NCBI GenBank assembly: GCA_023424865.1
Contig: JAFADM010000433.1
Location: forward strand, 1-10,305
DNA length: 10,305 nt
DNA from: Bacillota bacterium
Lineage (GTDB): Bacteria > Bacillota_A > Clostridia > DSM-8532
Direction: 5' to 3'
Below are positions 4,137-10,305 of the stretch, piece after piece. The notes beneath the pieces were generated by a model. It did not search any database. It saw only the letters and a program-made list of their open reading frames with translations, and was not told the origin of the DNA. The stretch's first letter is position 1. Every line of letters starts with the position of its first letter. The position numbers were made by a program, and so were the translations under genes.

Positions 4137-5642
4137 GTCTGCCAGCTTGATTTCATTGAAATAGCAGGCATTGACAATGGCGCTGCTGTCGCTGATATTG
4201 GTAATTTGCTTGGTGTGAGCCACTGTTGATACCCTGTCGTAAAGCGAAAAGATATTTACAAGATCATACTGCATTTTAAGGGCCTCCTCTATCAGGCTGT
4301 CCAGCTTTTCCGGATCCTTTTCGTTGAGGAATTCATTAATAACGGCTTCGTACTCAGGTGTCACCGCCATATGAGATCCGTACATGGGGCTGTTGGAAAC
4401 AAAATAGGGCAGAAGGGTGGTAGGCGTAAAGCCGTAAGAGCCAAAAACGGAAAGGTTAATCTGCAATTCGCCTTTGGAGAGCTTGCTGCTCCAGGTATTG
4501 GGATCCAGCTGCTCGATTTTCATATTAATGCCCAGAGCTACCAAATCCGCCTGTATGAGCTGTGCAACCTGTGCGTCCTCGGATTTACATGATATGAGGA
4601 TTTCTGTGCCAGCCACATAATTGGATTTTGCAAGATATTCCTTGGCAAGCTCCGCATCATAACCCTTATAGTCCGTAACACCCGCATATTTGCCCATGGC
4701 GTAGGTGCTCATAATGTTCTTGGATTCCTGTGCCAAGCCATCAGTGGCAATATCTATGAGGCCTACCCGGTTAATACCGTGGAAGATGGCTTTTCGGAGG
4801 TTTTGATCGCCCTGTAGTCCGTCATCGAATATGTAGAAGGCCATGGAAGAATAGGAGGGCTTTGTGATTCGGGTGATTTTATCGTTTTTATCAATTACAG
4901 GAATTAAAGAAGTGGGTACGGAGAAGATAAGGTCAACCTCTCCCGTCTCCAGTGCCACCAAAGCGGTGGAGGATTCCATGGGGGGCTTAATCACGAGATT
5001 TTTTATTTCAGGAGCGCCAAGGAAGTAGTCGGGGTTGGCCTCAAGCCTCACCGCACCGTCCGAATCCTGAGAAACATACTTATAAGCGCCTGTCCCCACG
5101 GGATTTTTGGCAAAACCCTCGGTATCGGATGAATAAGCCGATTTTGGAACAATTGCTATCCGGTTTGCCAGAAAGCCGGGTAAATCCACATAGGGAGCGG
5201 GTACCGTCACATTAACGGTATACGCGTCTATTTTTTCATAGCTGGTTACAGAATTGGCAAAGGAGTAAGAAAGCACAGGGTGATTCGTGTAAATATCAAA
5301 GTTGAAAATGACATCGTCTGCGGTAAAATCGGTTCCATCGTGAAATTTGACATTCTTTCTCAAATGAAAAACATAGGTAACATTGTCCTCTTTAAGCTCA
5401 TAGCTTTCCACCAGGCTGGGTACCACCTCCGCGTTGTTCCCGAATTTAAAGAGTCTGTCAAACAGGGCGGTTATCGTGTAAGGATCAATAAGGGCGGCAA
5501 GGCCTGTAGGGTCGAAGTTTTCGGATCTGAGGGCACCCACCACGGTAAGGGTATCCTTCTTTGGTTCGGCTGTCTTTCCACAGCCTGTAAGACTGGAAAC
5601 AAAAAGAACAAGGACGAGAAGTAAGCATGCTCCTTTTTTCAT
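4134..5642 (-). CDS. ABC transporter substrate-binding lipoprotein, family 5 (peptide/nickel type)
   Basis: A 502-residue extracytoplasmic receptor that captures substrate for the permease/ATPase set encoded upstream on the same strand. The N-terminus is a lipoprotein signal: MKKGAC, a hydrophobic stretch, then lipobox LTGC with Cys21 as the lipidation site. The mature part shows family SBP_bac_5 features: LTVVGALRSENFDPTG, ALFDRLFKFGNNAEVVPSLVESYEL, and the signature region FHLRKNVKFHDGTDFTADDVIFNFDIY (about 92-118). NPVGTGAYKYV follows. Length is normal. The family binds di- and oligopeptides, nickel chelates, opines and some sugars; nothing visible fixes the ligand. GAGGT (complement of 5649-5653) precedes the ATG. 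It is the last gene of the unit, separated from the F ATPase by 223 bp, and ends at the shared terminator. Placing the binding protein last is less common than first. Confidence 0.92.
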   Translation of the reverse strand: MKKGACLLLVLVLFVSSLTGCGKTAEPKKDTLTVVGALRSENFDPTGLAALIDPYTITALFDRLFKFGNNAEVVPSLVESYELKEDNVTYVFHLRKNVKFHDGTDFTADDVIFNFDIYTNHPVLSYSFANSVTSYEKIDAYTVNVTVPAPYVDLPGFLANRIAIVPKSAYSSDTEGFAKNPVGTGAYKYVSQDSDGAVRLEANPDYFLGAPEIKNLVIKPPMESSTALVALETGEVDLIFSVPTSLIPVIDKNDKITRITKPSYSSMAFYIFDDGLQGDQNLRKAIFHGINRVGLIDIATDGLAQESKNIMSTYAMGKYAGVTDYKGYDAELAKEYLAKSNYVAGTEILISCKSEDAQVAQLIQADLVALGINMKIEQLDPNTWSSKLSKGELQINLSVFGSYGFTPTTLLPYFVSNSPMYGSHMAVTPEYEAVINEFLNEKDPEKLDSLIEEALKMQYDLVNIFSLYDRVSTVAHTKQITNISDSSAIVNACYFNEIKLAD

Positions 5643-5865
5643 TTTAATACCTCATTTCTGCTTAATAGTGCGCTTTGTATTGTGATTAGAAGCCTCCTTA
5701 TGCCCTATGATGCCATATGACAAAGTAAGCTAAATCTAACTATGGGAAATCAAGCCCTCCGGCGTCCATCCGTTCATTTAATGCCGGAACAGGTATAGCC
5801 GATTCCGGATGAAACACCGCAAAGGAAATATTATAAAAACAGATACATTCGTATAAAGGCAGCTT
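5643..5865 (-). other. 223-bp gap between ATPase F and the binding protein gene
   Basis: No gene is seen on either strand. On the - strand, ACAGATA and TATCTGT form a weak 7-bp hairpin just after the F stop codon, followed by a T-run, which could attenuate read-through. CCGGAA (5784-5789) and TTCCGG (5803-5808) form another small inverted repeat. A strong AAGGAGG (complement of 5693-5699) has no start codon at a usable distance. No convincing -35/-10 pair was found. The gap may carry a processing site or separate control of the binding protein, which is normally needed in excess over the permease. Confidence 0.35.
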
Positions 5866-6819
5866 TTATCTGTAAAGAACGCAGGCTACAAAGTGGGAGC
5901 CGCCCATGTCCCGTAAGGGCTGATCCCGCAGGAAACATTTGTCCGCGGCATGGGGACATCGGCTGGCAAAGCGGCACCCGGGCTTGGGATTAATGGGGCT
6001 GGCAAGCTCGCTTTTTATTATTTGGGGCTTTACCTGTCTGGCTTTTGCGCTGGCGACGGGGATGGCTGAAATAAGGGCTTGGGTGTAGGGATGAAGGGGG
6101 TTTTTAAACAGCTCCCGGGAGGGAGCCCGTTCGATGCACTGCCCCAGGTACATCACTGCAATTTCTGTGGAAATATGGCGAACAACACTTAAGTCGTGAG
6201 TGATAAACATATAGGTTAAGTTCATTTTTTCCTGCAGGTCCATAAGAAGGTTAAGGATCTGTGCCTGAATGCTTACATCCAACGCGGAAACAGGCTCATC
6301 GCACACCACAAATCTTGGGTTTACCGAAAGTGCCCGGGCAATGCCGATGCGCTGCCTCCGCCCACCGTCCAGCTCATGGGGATAGCTGCCGGCAAGCTTT
6401 TCGGACAGGCCCACGGTGTTCATAAGCTCCAGAACTCGCTCCTCGCGCTCCTTTTTATTTCGGATAATGCCGTTAACCAGCATGGGCTCGCCAATAATTT
6501 TTCTGATGGCGTGACGGGGGTTGATGCTGGAGTAGGGGTCCTGAAAAACAATCTGTATTTCCTTTCTTAATGCCTTAAGCTGCCGTCCGTTGTAGCGTGT
6601 GATGTCGTTGCCGTCCAGAAGAATTTCGCCGCCGGTTGCGGGCAAAAGGCCCAGTATGGTCCGGCCAAGAGTGGTTTTTCCGCATCCGGACTCCCCTACC
6701 ACACCCAGAGTGCTGCCTTTTTCAATGGAAAGAGTAACATGGTCTACCGCATGGAGCTTGCCCTTTGCCGTATCAAAATATTTAACCAGGTCGCGCGTTT
6801 CAATGAGTTTACTGCCCAT
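5866..6819 (-). CDS. oligopeptide/dipeptide ABC transporter ATP-binding protein (OppF/DppF type)
   Basis: A 317-residue cytoplasmic ATPase that pairs with the D subunit to power import. Visible motifs are Walker A GESGCGKT (42-49), the Q-loop FQDPYSS (Gln93), signature LDGGRRQRIGIARAL (150 onward), Walker B VVCDEP (Glu175) and the H-loop ITHDLSV (His208). It ends in the OppD/F-type tail with GCRFASRCPHAADKC (Cys282, 288, 295) and Cys313. The signature serine of the usual LSGGQ is Asp151 here. I recall the same HELDGGRRQR form in other Firmicute transporters, so it is probably a subfamily trait rather than a defect. The ATG overlaps the end of the D gene by 11 bp, and GGAGGCAGG (complement of 6821-6830) is its ribosome binding site. 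Length is typical. Confidence 0.93.
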   Translation of the reverse strand: MGSKLIETRDLVKYFDTAKGKLHAVDHVTLSIEKGSTLGVVGESGCGKTTLGRTILGLLPATGGEILLDGNDITRYNGRQLKALRKEIQIVFQDPYSSINPRHAIRKIIGEPMLVNGIIRNKKEREERVLELMNTVGLSEKLAGSYPHELDGGRRQRIGIARALSVNPRFVVCDEPVSALDVSIQAQILNLLMDLQEKMNLTYMFITHDLSVVRHISTEIAVMYLGQCIERAPSRELFKNPLHPYTQALISAIPVASAKARQVKPQIIKSELASPINPKPGCRFASRCPHAADKCFLRDQPLRDMGGSHFVACVLYR

Positions 6820-7795
6820 AGCCTGCCTCCGAACTATAGAGATGGCATTTTACCGAATGGGTGCCCGAACGGTAAACCTCAGGGTTTATCTTAAGACATC
6901 GTTCCATGCGCCTGGGACATCGGGGATGAAACTTGCAGCCCTCCGGAAGGTTCGTAGGGTCCGGCAAACTGCCTTCAATGGGACGAAGCCTTTTTTCATC
7001 ACTGAAGATGTCCGGAATGGATCCGAAGAGTCCCTCCGTGTAAGGGTGGTGCTTTTCATTAACAAAGAAATCCTCAAAGGTGCCAAATTCCACTACCTCG
7101 CCTGAGTAAAGAACCGCCACCTTATCGCAGGTTCTGGCTACTATTCCCAAATCGTGGGTGATAAGAAGCATGGACATGTTAAGCTTTTGCTTGAGATCCT
7201 CCATAATATCAAGAACCTGGGCCTGGATGGTAACATCCAGGGCTGTGGTGGGTTCGTCGGCAATGAGAAGCTCGGGGGAACAGGCCAAAGCCATGGCAAT
7301 GACAACCCGCTGCTTCATGCCGCCGCTGAACTGGTGGGGGTACTCGGCTTTACGGGAGGGGTCAATTCCCACAAGCTTCAGCATTTCATCCACTCGCTCG
7401 TTTACTTGCTCACGGGATATATTCGCTCCGCTGTGAAGAAAGAGTGCTTCCTTTATTTGCTGCCCCACCGGCATTACAGGATTCAGGGAGGTCATAGGGT
7501 CCTGAAAAATCATGGAAATACGCGCGCCCCGCAAGGCCTGCATCTGAGTCTCGTTAAGCTTAAGCAGCGAGAGCTTGTCAAAGGTAATGCTGCCGTTTAT
7601 AGCTTTCCCTGTACGCTCGGGCAAAAGCCTCATGATGCTTAAGGCGGCGGTGGTCTTGCCGGCGCCGGTTTCTCCTACAAGCCCCAGAGTTTCTTTTTTA
7701 CCAAGGCTTAAGTTTATTCCGTTAAGAGCCCTAACGATTCTGGAACCGCTGGTGTAGATAACTTCCAGATCTTTTATTTCCAATAGTTCGGACAT
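6809..7795 (-). CDS. oligopeptide/dipeptide ABC transporter ATP-binding protein (OppD/DppD type)
   Basis: The 328-residue partner ATPase. It has Walker A GETGAGKT (41-48), Q-loop FQDPMTSLNPVMPVGQQI (Gln98), signature FSGGMKQRVVIAMAL (156 onward), Walker B LLIADEPTTALD (Asp180, Glu181) and H-loop ITHDLGI (His214). The C-terminal oligopeptide-transporter extension contains GCKFHPRCPRRMERC (Cys287, 293, 300) and Cys317. The FSGGM signature and the TSLNPVM stretch are characteristic of D-type subunits, as against the F-type neighbour. The start is supported by AGGAAGGA (complement of 7802-7809), six bases before ATG. It lies 19 nt after the C permease gene and overlaps the F gene by 11 bp, so translation is probably coupled. 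Confidence 0.94.
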   Translation of the reverse strand: MSELLEIKDLEVIYTSGSRIVRALNGINLSLGKKETLGLVGETGAGKTTAALSIMRLLPERTGKAINGSITFDKLSLLKLNETQMQALRGARISMIFQDPMTSLNPVMPVGQQIKEALFLHSGANISREQVNERVDEMLKLVGIDPSRKAEYPHQFSGGMKQRVVIAMALACSPELLIADEPTTALDVTIQAQVLDIMEDLKQKLNMSMLLITHDLGIVARTCDKVAVLYSGEVVEFGTFEDFFVNEKHHPYTEGLFGSIPDIFSDEKRLRPIEGSLPDPTNLPEGCKFHPRCPRRMERCLKINPEVYRSGTHSVKCHLYSSEAGYGQ

Positions 7796-7814
7796 GTTGC
7801 ATCCTTCCTGTCGT

Positions 7815-8687
7815 TTATTCTTTCATTCGGGGATCCAGGGCCTCGGAAAGTCCATCCCCCAGGAGATTGAAGGAGAGGGCTGTCACTACGATAGCCATTC
7901 CGGGAAAAATAACCATATGGGGGTAGGTTCTTAAATACTTGAGTGAATCACTGAGCATGGCTCCCCATTCGGGAGCGGGAGGCTGTATGCCCATGCCGAT
8001 AAAGCTGAGGCCTGCCGCAGCCATGATAAGCCCCGCAATGGCCATGGCGGCATGGACGATTATAAGAGCAATGGCATTGGGCAGAACATGAACGAAAATA
8101 CAGCGAAAGGACGAAACCCCGCAAGCCTTAGCGGCTTCAATGTACTCCTGCCTGACAATACCCAAAACGATGGACCGGATTATTCGGGCAAAGCCGGGGA
8201 TGGAGGATACGGTAATGGCAATCATTAAATTGGTAAAACCGGCCCCGAGAACCGCCACCATGGAAAGGGACAGTAAAATGCCGGGGATACAGATAATGGC
8301 GTCCAGACAAAAGGTAATGATCGTATCCACCCTGCCGCCGAAAAAGGCGGTGGCAGCCCCGAGCATACAGCCTATCACGATAGCAAAGAAAGTACACACA
8401 ATTCCGAAGGAAAGGGAGTATCGGGCTCCAAAGATGATACGGAAGAAAATATCGCGTCCCATATCGTCCGTCCCGAAGAAATGCTTGAAGCTGGGGCCTT
8501 GCAGCCTTTCCTCCGGGCTGGTTCCCACGACCATGGTATTGTAATCGGCCATGAGATCAGCGGAAAGTGCCAGAGCAATAAGGATTAATATAAAAATAAG
8601 TCCGGCCATAGACGCTTTGTTTTTGCTTAATCTGAACCAGATATCGGCGCCGGGGGCAGCGCTTGCTGAAAGTGCTTTCTTTTTCAA
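7815..8687 (-). CDS. ABC transporter permease, OppC/DppC type (TTG start)
   Basis: A 290-residue inner permease subunit forming the translocation channel with the B subunit. The N-terminus carries the family's WFRLSKNKASMAGL before the first membrane helix. The loop motif FGTDDMGRDIF (71-81) follows, then further helices, the ATPase-contacting EAA loop EYIEAAKACGVSSFRCIFVHVLPNA (181-205), and the end LGDGLSEALDPRMKE. I chose the TTG at 8685-8687 because a perfect AAGGAGGT (complement of 8695-8702) sits seven bases upstream and the protein then begins with the usual Lys-rich tail. An in-frame ATG at 8757-8759 would give 314 residues but overlaps the B gene by 59 bp, has no fitting binding site and adds 24 unlike residues. 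The gap to the B stop is 13 nt. Confidence 0.92.
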   Translation of the reverse strand: MKKKALSASAAPGADIWFRLSKNKASMAGLIFILILIALALSADLMADYNTMVVGTSPEERLQGPSFKHFFGTDDMGRDIFFRIIFGARYSLSFGIVCTFFAIVIGCMLGAATAFFGGRVDTIITFCLDAIICIPGILLSLSMVAVLGAGFTNLMIAITVSSIPGFARIIRSIVLGIVRQEYIEAAKACGVSSFRCIFVHVLPNAIALIIVHAAMAIAGLIMAAAGLSFIGMGIQPPAPEWGAMLSDSLKYLRTYPHMVIFPGMAIVVTALSFNLLGDGLSEALDPRMKE

Positions 8688-8703
8688 ATCTGCTACCTCC
8701 TTA
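8688..8703 (-). promoter_or_regulatory. strong ribosome binding site that fixes the TTG start of permease C
   Basis: Read on the - strand, the stop TAA of permease B (8701-8703) overlaps AAGGAGGT, which precedes AGCAGAT and then TTG. The full complement to the 16S tail, at ideal spacing, would compensate for the weak start codon and let ribosomes ending B reinitiate on C. Confidence 0.85.
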
Positions 8704-9627
8704 CCGCAATTGGGACTTAAGTCTGGGGTCGATGAGAACCTGTATAATATCCACTGCAAGCATAATCAGCTTGTATGTGACAACCATGAGAATGGAGACT
8801 GCCAGGATAACGGGGGCATCCTTATTGTAAATAGAGGTAATAATAATGCTTCCAATACCGGGAAGGCCGAAGACAATTTCAATAATTAAGGCACCGCCCA
8901 AAAGACCTGCGAAATTCATGCCAAGCATAGTTATAATGGGCATGAGGGCCGGTTTAAGAGCATGGTGAAGAATAATGCGGCGCTTGTCCGCGCCTTTGGA
9001 CTTGGCTGTGCGGATATAGTCCTGACGCAGGGTTTCCAGCATGGAGGTACGGGTCATTCTGGCCAGAAGAGCAGCCGAATGAAGGGCCAGGGTCAGAACC
9101 GGCAGGATATAGTGCCGAGCCGAGCCGATGCCGCTGGAGGGGAGCAGGCCCAGGCGAAGAGAAAAGGTCAATATCAGCAAAAGCCCTAGAAAGAAGCCGG
9201 GGACTGAGGCTAAGAACAAGGAGCTGACCGTAAGCGTGTAATCGAAGACAGAATATTGGCGGATGGCTGAGATAATACCCAGTGGAATGCCTATAAGGGA
9301 TGCTGTAATGACTGCCAATACCGCCAGCTTGAAGGTGGTGGGAAATTGGCTGAAAATGCCGTCAAAAACCGGCGCCTGGGTACGGTAGGACCAGCCGAAA
9401 TCCAGGTGGACCGCATCCACAAGATAATTGACGAATCGCTCCATGAGGGGTTTATCCAATCCCAGCTCCTTGTTGAGAGCCGCAACCTCCTCGGGCTCGG
9501 CAGTAAAGCCCAGAATACTCCTTGCGGGATCCCCGGGAGTGATATTGAGTATAACAAAGATTATAAAGATAACCACAATTAACGAGGGAATAATAAGTAA
9601 AATCCGTCCGATAATGTAACGCAGCAT
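8701..9627 (-). CDS. ABC transporter permease, OppB/DppB type
   Basis: A 308-residue permease that opens with the classic MLRYIIGRILLIIPSLIVVIF helix. The conserved periplasmic part includes TPGDPA, LGLDKPL, and LDFGWSYRTQAPV. Six membrane helices are expected. The EAA loop DYIRTAKSKGADKRRIILHHALKPA (203-227) docks on an ATPase subunit. The end VLIDPRLK is also typical, and the length is standard. The start has a moderate ribosome binding site GGAAGTGA on the - strand about seven bases upstream. It lies 37 nt after the hydrolase stop codon, without an obvious terminator or promoter in that gap. It may therefore be read from a promoter in or before the hydrolase gene. Confidence 0.94.
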   Translation of the reverse strand: MLRYIIGRILLIIPSLIVVIFIIFVILNITPGDPARSILGFTAEPEEVAALNKELGLDKPLMERFVNYLVDAVHLDFGWSYRTQAPVFDGIFSQFPTTFKLAVLAVITASLIGIPLGIISAIRQYSVFDYTLTVSSLFLASVPGFFLGLLLILTFSLRLGLLPSSGIGSARHYILPVLTLALHSAALLARMTRTSMLETLRQDYIRTAKSKGADKRRIILHHALKPALMPIITMLGMNFAGLLGGALIIEIVFGLPGIGSIIITSIYNKDAPVILAVSILMVVTYKLIMLAVDIIQVLIDPRLKSQLR

Positions 9628-9664
9628 ATCATCACTTCCATTTTATTGATTCACCCTATAATGC

Positions 9665-10305
9665 TCAGGCCGGAGATAAAACGGATCCGTCCTGCGGCTC
9701 CTCTTTGAGGAAAGCCTTTATTTCCGATGCCATTTCTGAAGAATGGGTCCAGTGAAGGTAATGGCCTCCGCTTAAAAGGACAAGCCGACCTTTTTTTACC
9801 TGCCGGACCTGCTTTTCGTGTTCACCCGTCCAGTCGAATCCTTTTTTGGCGATCATATCCGAGGACTGCTTTGATACGAGGTGCAAAAGGCTGCAGTTTT
9901 CGGGAAATTTAAGCTCCCGGGTGGCGGTTATGTTTGAAAGAAGCCTCTTTCCCTCATCGTAGAGGGACCAGCAGATGTAATTGTTTCCCGCAAGCTTGCG
10001 TACATCAGGAAGATTGAGGGGATCCCTGCCGCATAGAAATAAAAGCTTTTTTTCACGCCAGCCCAGCCTGAAAAGCAGATGGAAAAGGCCAAGCCTGTTT
10101 AATAAAGGGGTAAAGGGAGAGGCCTTAACCTGGGTGGACTGGCCCGGCACCGAGCTGTCGTTGCCTATAACCGTTTCAACCTCATCCGGGTAATGGGAGG
10201 CCCAATACAGCATATAGATGCCTGCAATGGAATGTCCCAGAAGCACATAGGGGGGAGCTATGCCTGCCTGTAAAAGCGCCTGGCGGGTTTCCTCCACAAG
10301 GTTTT
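9665..10305 (-). CDS. alpha/beta hydrolase fold protein, 5' end outside the window
   Basis: At least 212 residues are visible, and the frame is still open at the window edge. A GTG at 10297 is an internal valine rather than a believable start: it would leave only about 20 residues before the nucleophile, whereas the fold needs a longer N-terminal part. The nucleophile elbow is VLLGHSIAGIYMLYWASHYPDEV, with Ser in GHSIAG. The likely catalytic His is in GGHYLHWTHSSEMASEIKAFL near the C-terminus. The acidic member is not obvious in the segment before it. A variable cap-like stretch lies between. Such enzymes include esterases, lipases, haloperoxidase-like proteins and aminopeptidases, so no substrate is offered. 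It precedes the transporter operon by 37 nt and may act on imported compounds. Confidence 0.8.
   Translation of the reverse strand, partial: NLVEETRQALLQAGIAPPYVLLGHSIAGIYMLYWASHYPDEVETVIGNDSSVPGQSTQVKASPFTPLLNRLGLFHLLFRLGWREKKLLFLCGRDPLNLPDVRKLAGNNYICWSLYDEGKRLLSNITATRELKFPENCSLLHLVSKQSSDMIAKKGFDWTGEHEKQVRQVKKGRLVLLSGGHYLHWTHSSEMASEIKAFLKEEPQDGSVLSPA

Noticed and set aside
6599..7105. 168-codon + strand frame opposite the ATPase genes
   Set aside because: It is antisense to two well-supported ATPase genes with clear motifs. Its translation shows no fold signature.
7154..7642. 162-codon + strand frame opposite ATPase D
   Set aside because: It is an antisense shadow of conserved Walker and signature regions, with no independent evidence of coding.
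8140..8544. 134-codon + strand frame opposite permease C
   Set aside because: It lies opposite a strongly conserved permease and is explained by the base composition of membrane-helix codons on the other strand.
8688..8759. Upstream ATG start for permease C (314 residues)
   Set aside because: It overlaps the B gene by 59 bp, lacks a well-placed ribosome binding site and adds a stretch unlike OppC N-termini. The TTG at 8687 has a perfect AAGGAGGT.
1..10305. Defence system, prophage or insertion sequence
   Set aside because: No transposase, integrase, nuclease, phage structural or toxin-antitoxin pair with recognisable motifs was found on either strand.

Overview
The window reads as a chromosomal segment of a spore-forming Firmicute of the Clostridia type. 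The evidence is a small acid-soluble spore protein gene, strong AAGGAGG-type ribosome binding sites, one TTG start, consensus TTGACA promoters, CCA-encoding tRNA genes and moderate base composition (AT-rich between genes, more balanced in the genes by eye). I cannot name the genus. A Desulfitobacterium/Peptococcaceae-like organism would fit, but that is a guess.

Region 1 (1-1180) resembles DNA close to a replication origin. A terminator at 134-160 closes an upstream gene that is mostly outside the window. Four DnaA-box-like 9-mers spaced exactly 10 bp apart follow (183-221; the first two are perfect TGTGGATAA), with weaker boxes around them. A forespore-type promoter seems to sit on the end of this array and to drive a 59-residue SspF-like spore protein (302-481), which has its own terminator. 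Two more perfect DnaA boxes (614-622, 674-682) and an A-rich tract lead to a strong promoter, two adjacent tRNA-Ser genes (UGA, GCU) and a strong terminator. Tandem tRNA-Ser genes near the origin, often after serS, are common in Clostridia. The origin-proximal placement is therefore an inference from known gene order.

Region 2 (1181-2400) carries a solitary transglutaminase-fold protein with an apparent Cys-His-Asp triad.

Region 3 (2401-4083) looks like one + strand unit: a 68-residue XRE-type repressor, a four-helix membrane protein starting right after its stop codon, a small two-helix protein, and a VOC/glyoxalase-fold protein. The unit ends at a bidirectional terminator. Its near-consensus promoter is bracketed by a 19-bp inverted repeat with two mismatches, which is a good candidate autoregulatory operator.

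Region 4 (4134-10305, all - strand) is a complete oligopeptide/dipeptide/nickel-type ABC importer. In transcription order it holds an alpha/beta hydrolase (5' end outside the window), permease B, permease C (TTG start), ATPase D, ATPase F (overlapping D by 11 bp), then a 223-bp gap and the lipoprotein substrate-binding protein. The substrate cannot be told from sequence alone.

I found no CRISPR array, transposase, phage gene or recognisable defence system. The most unusual signals are the helically phased DnaA-box array fused to a spore-gene promoter and the long inverted repeat around the XRE promoter.
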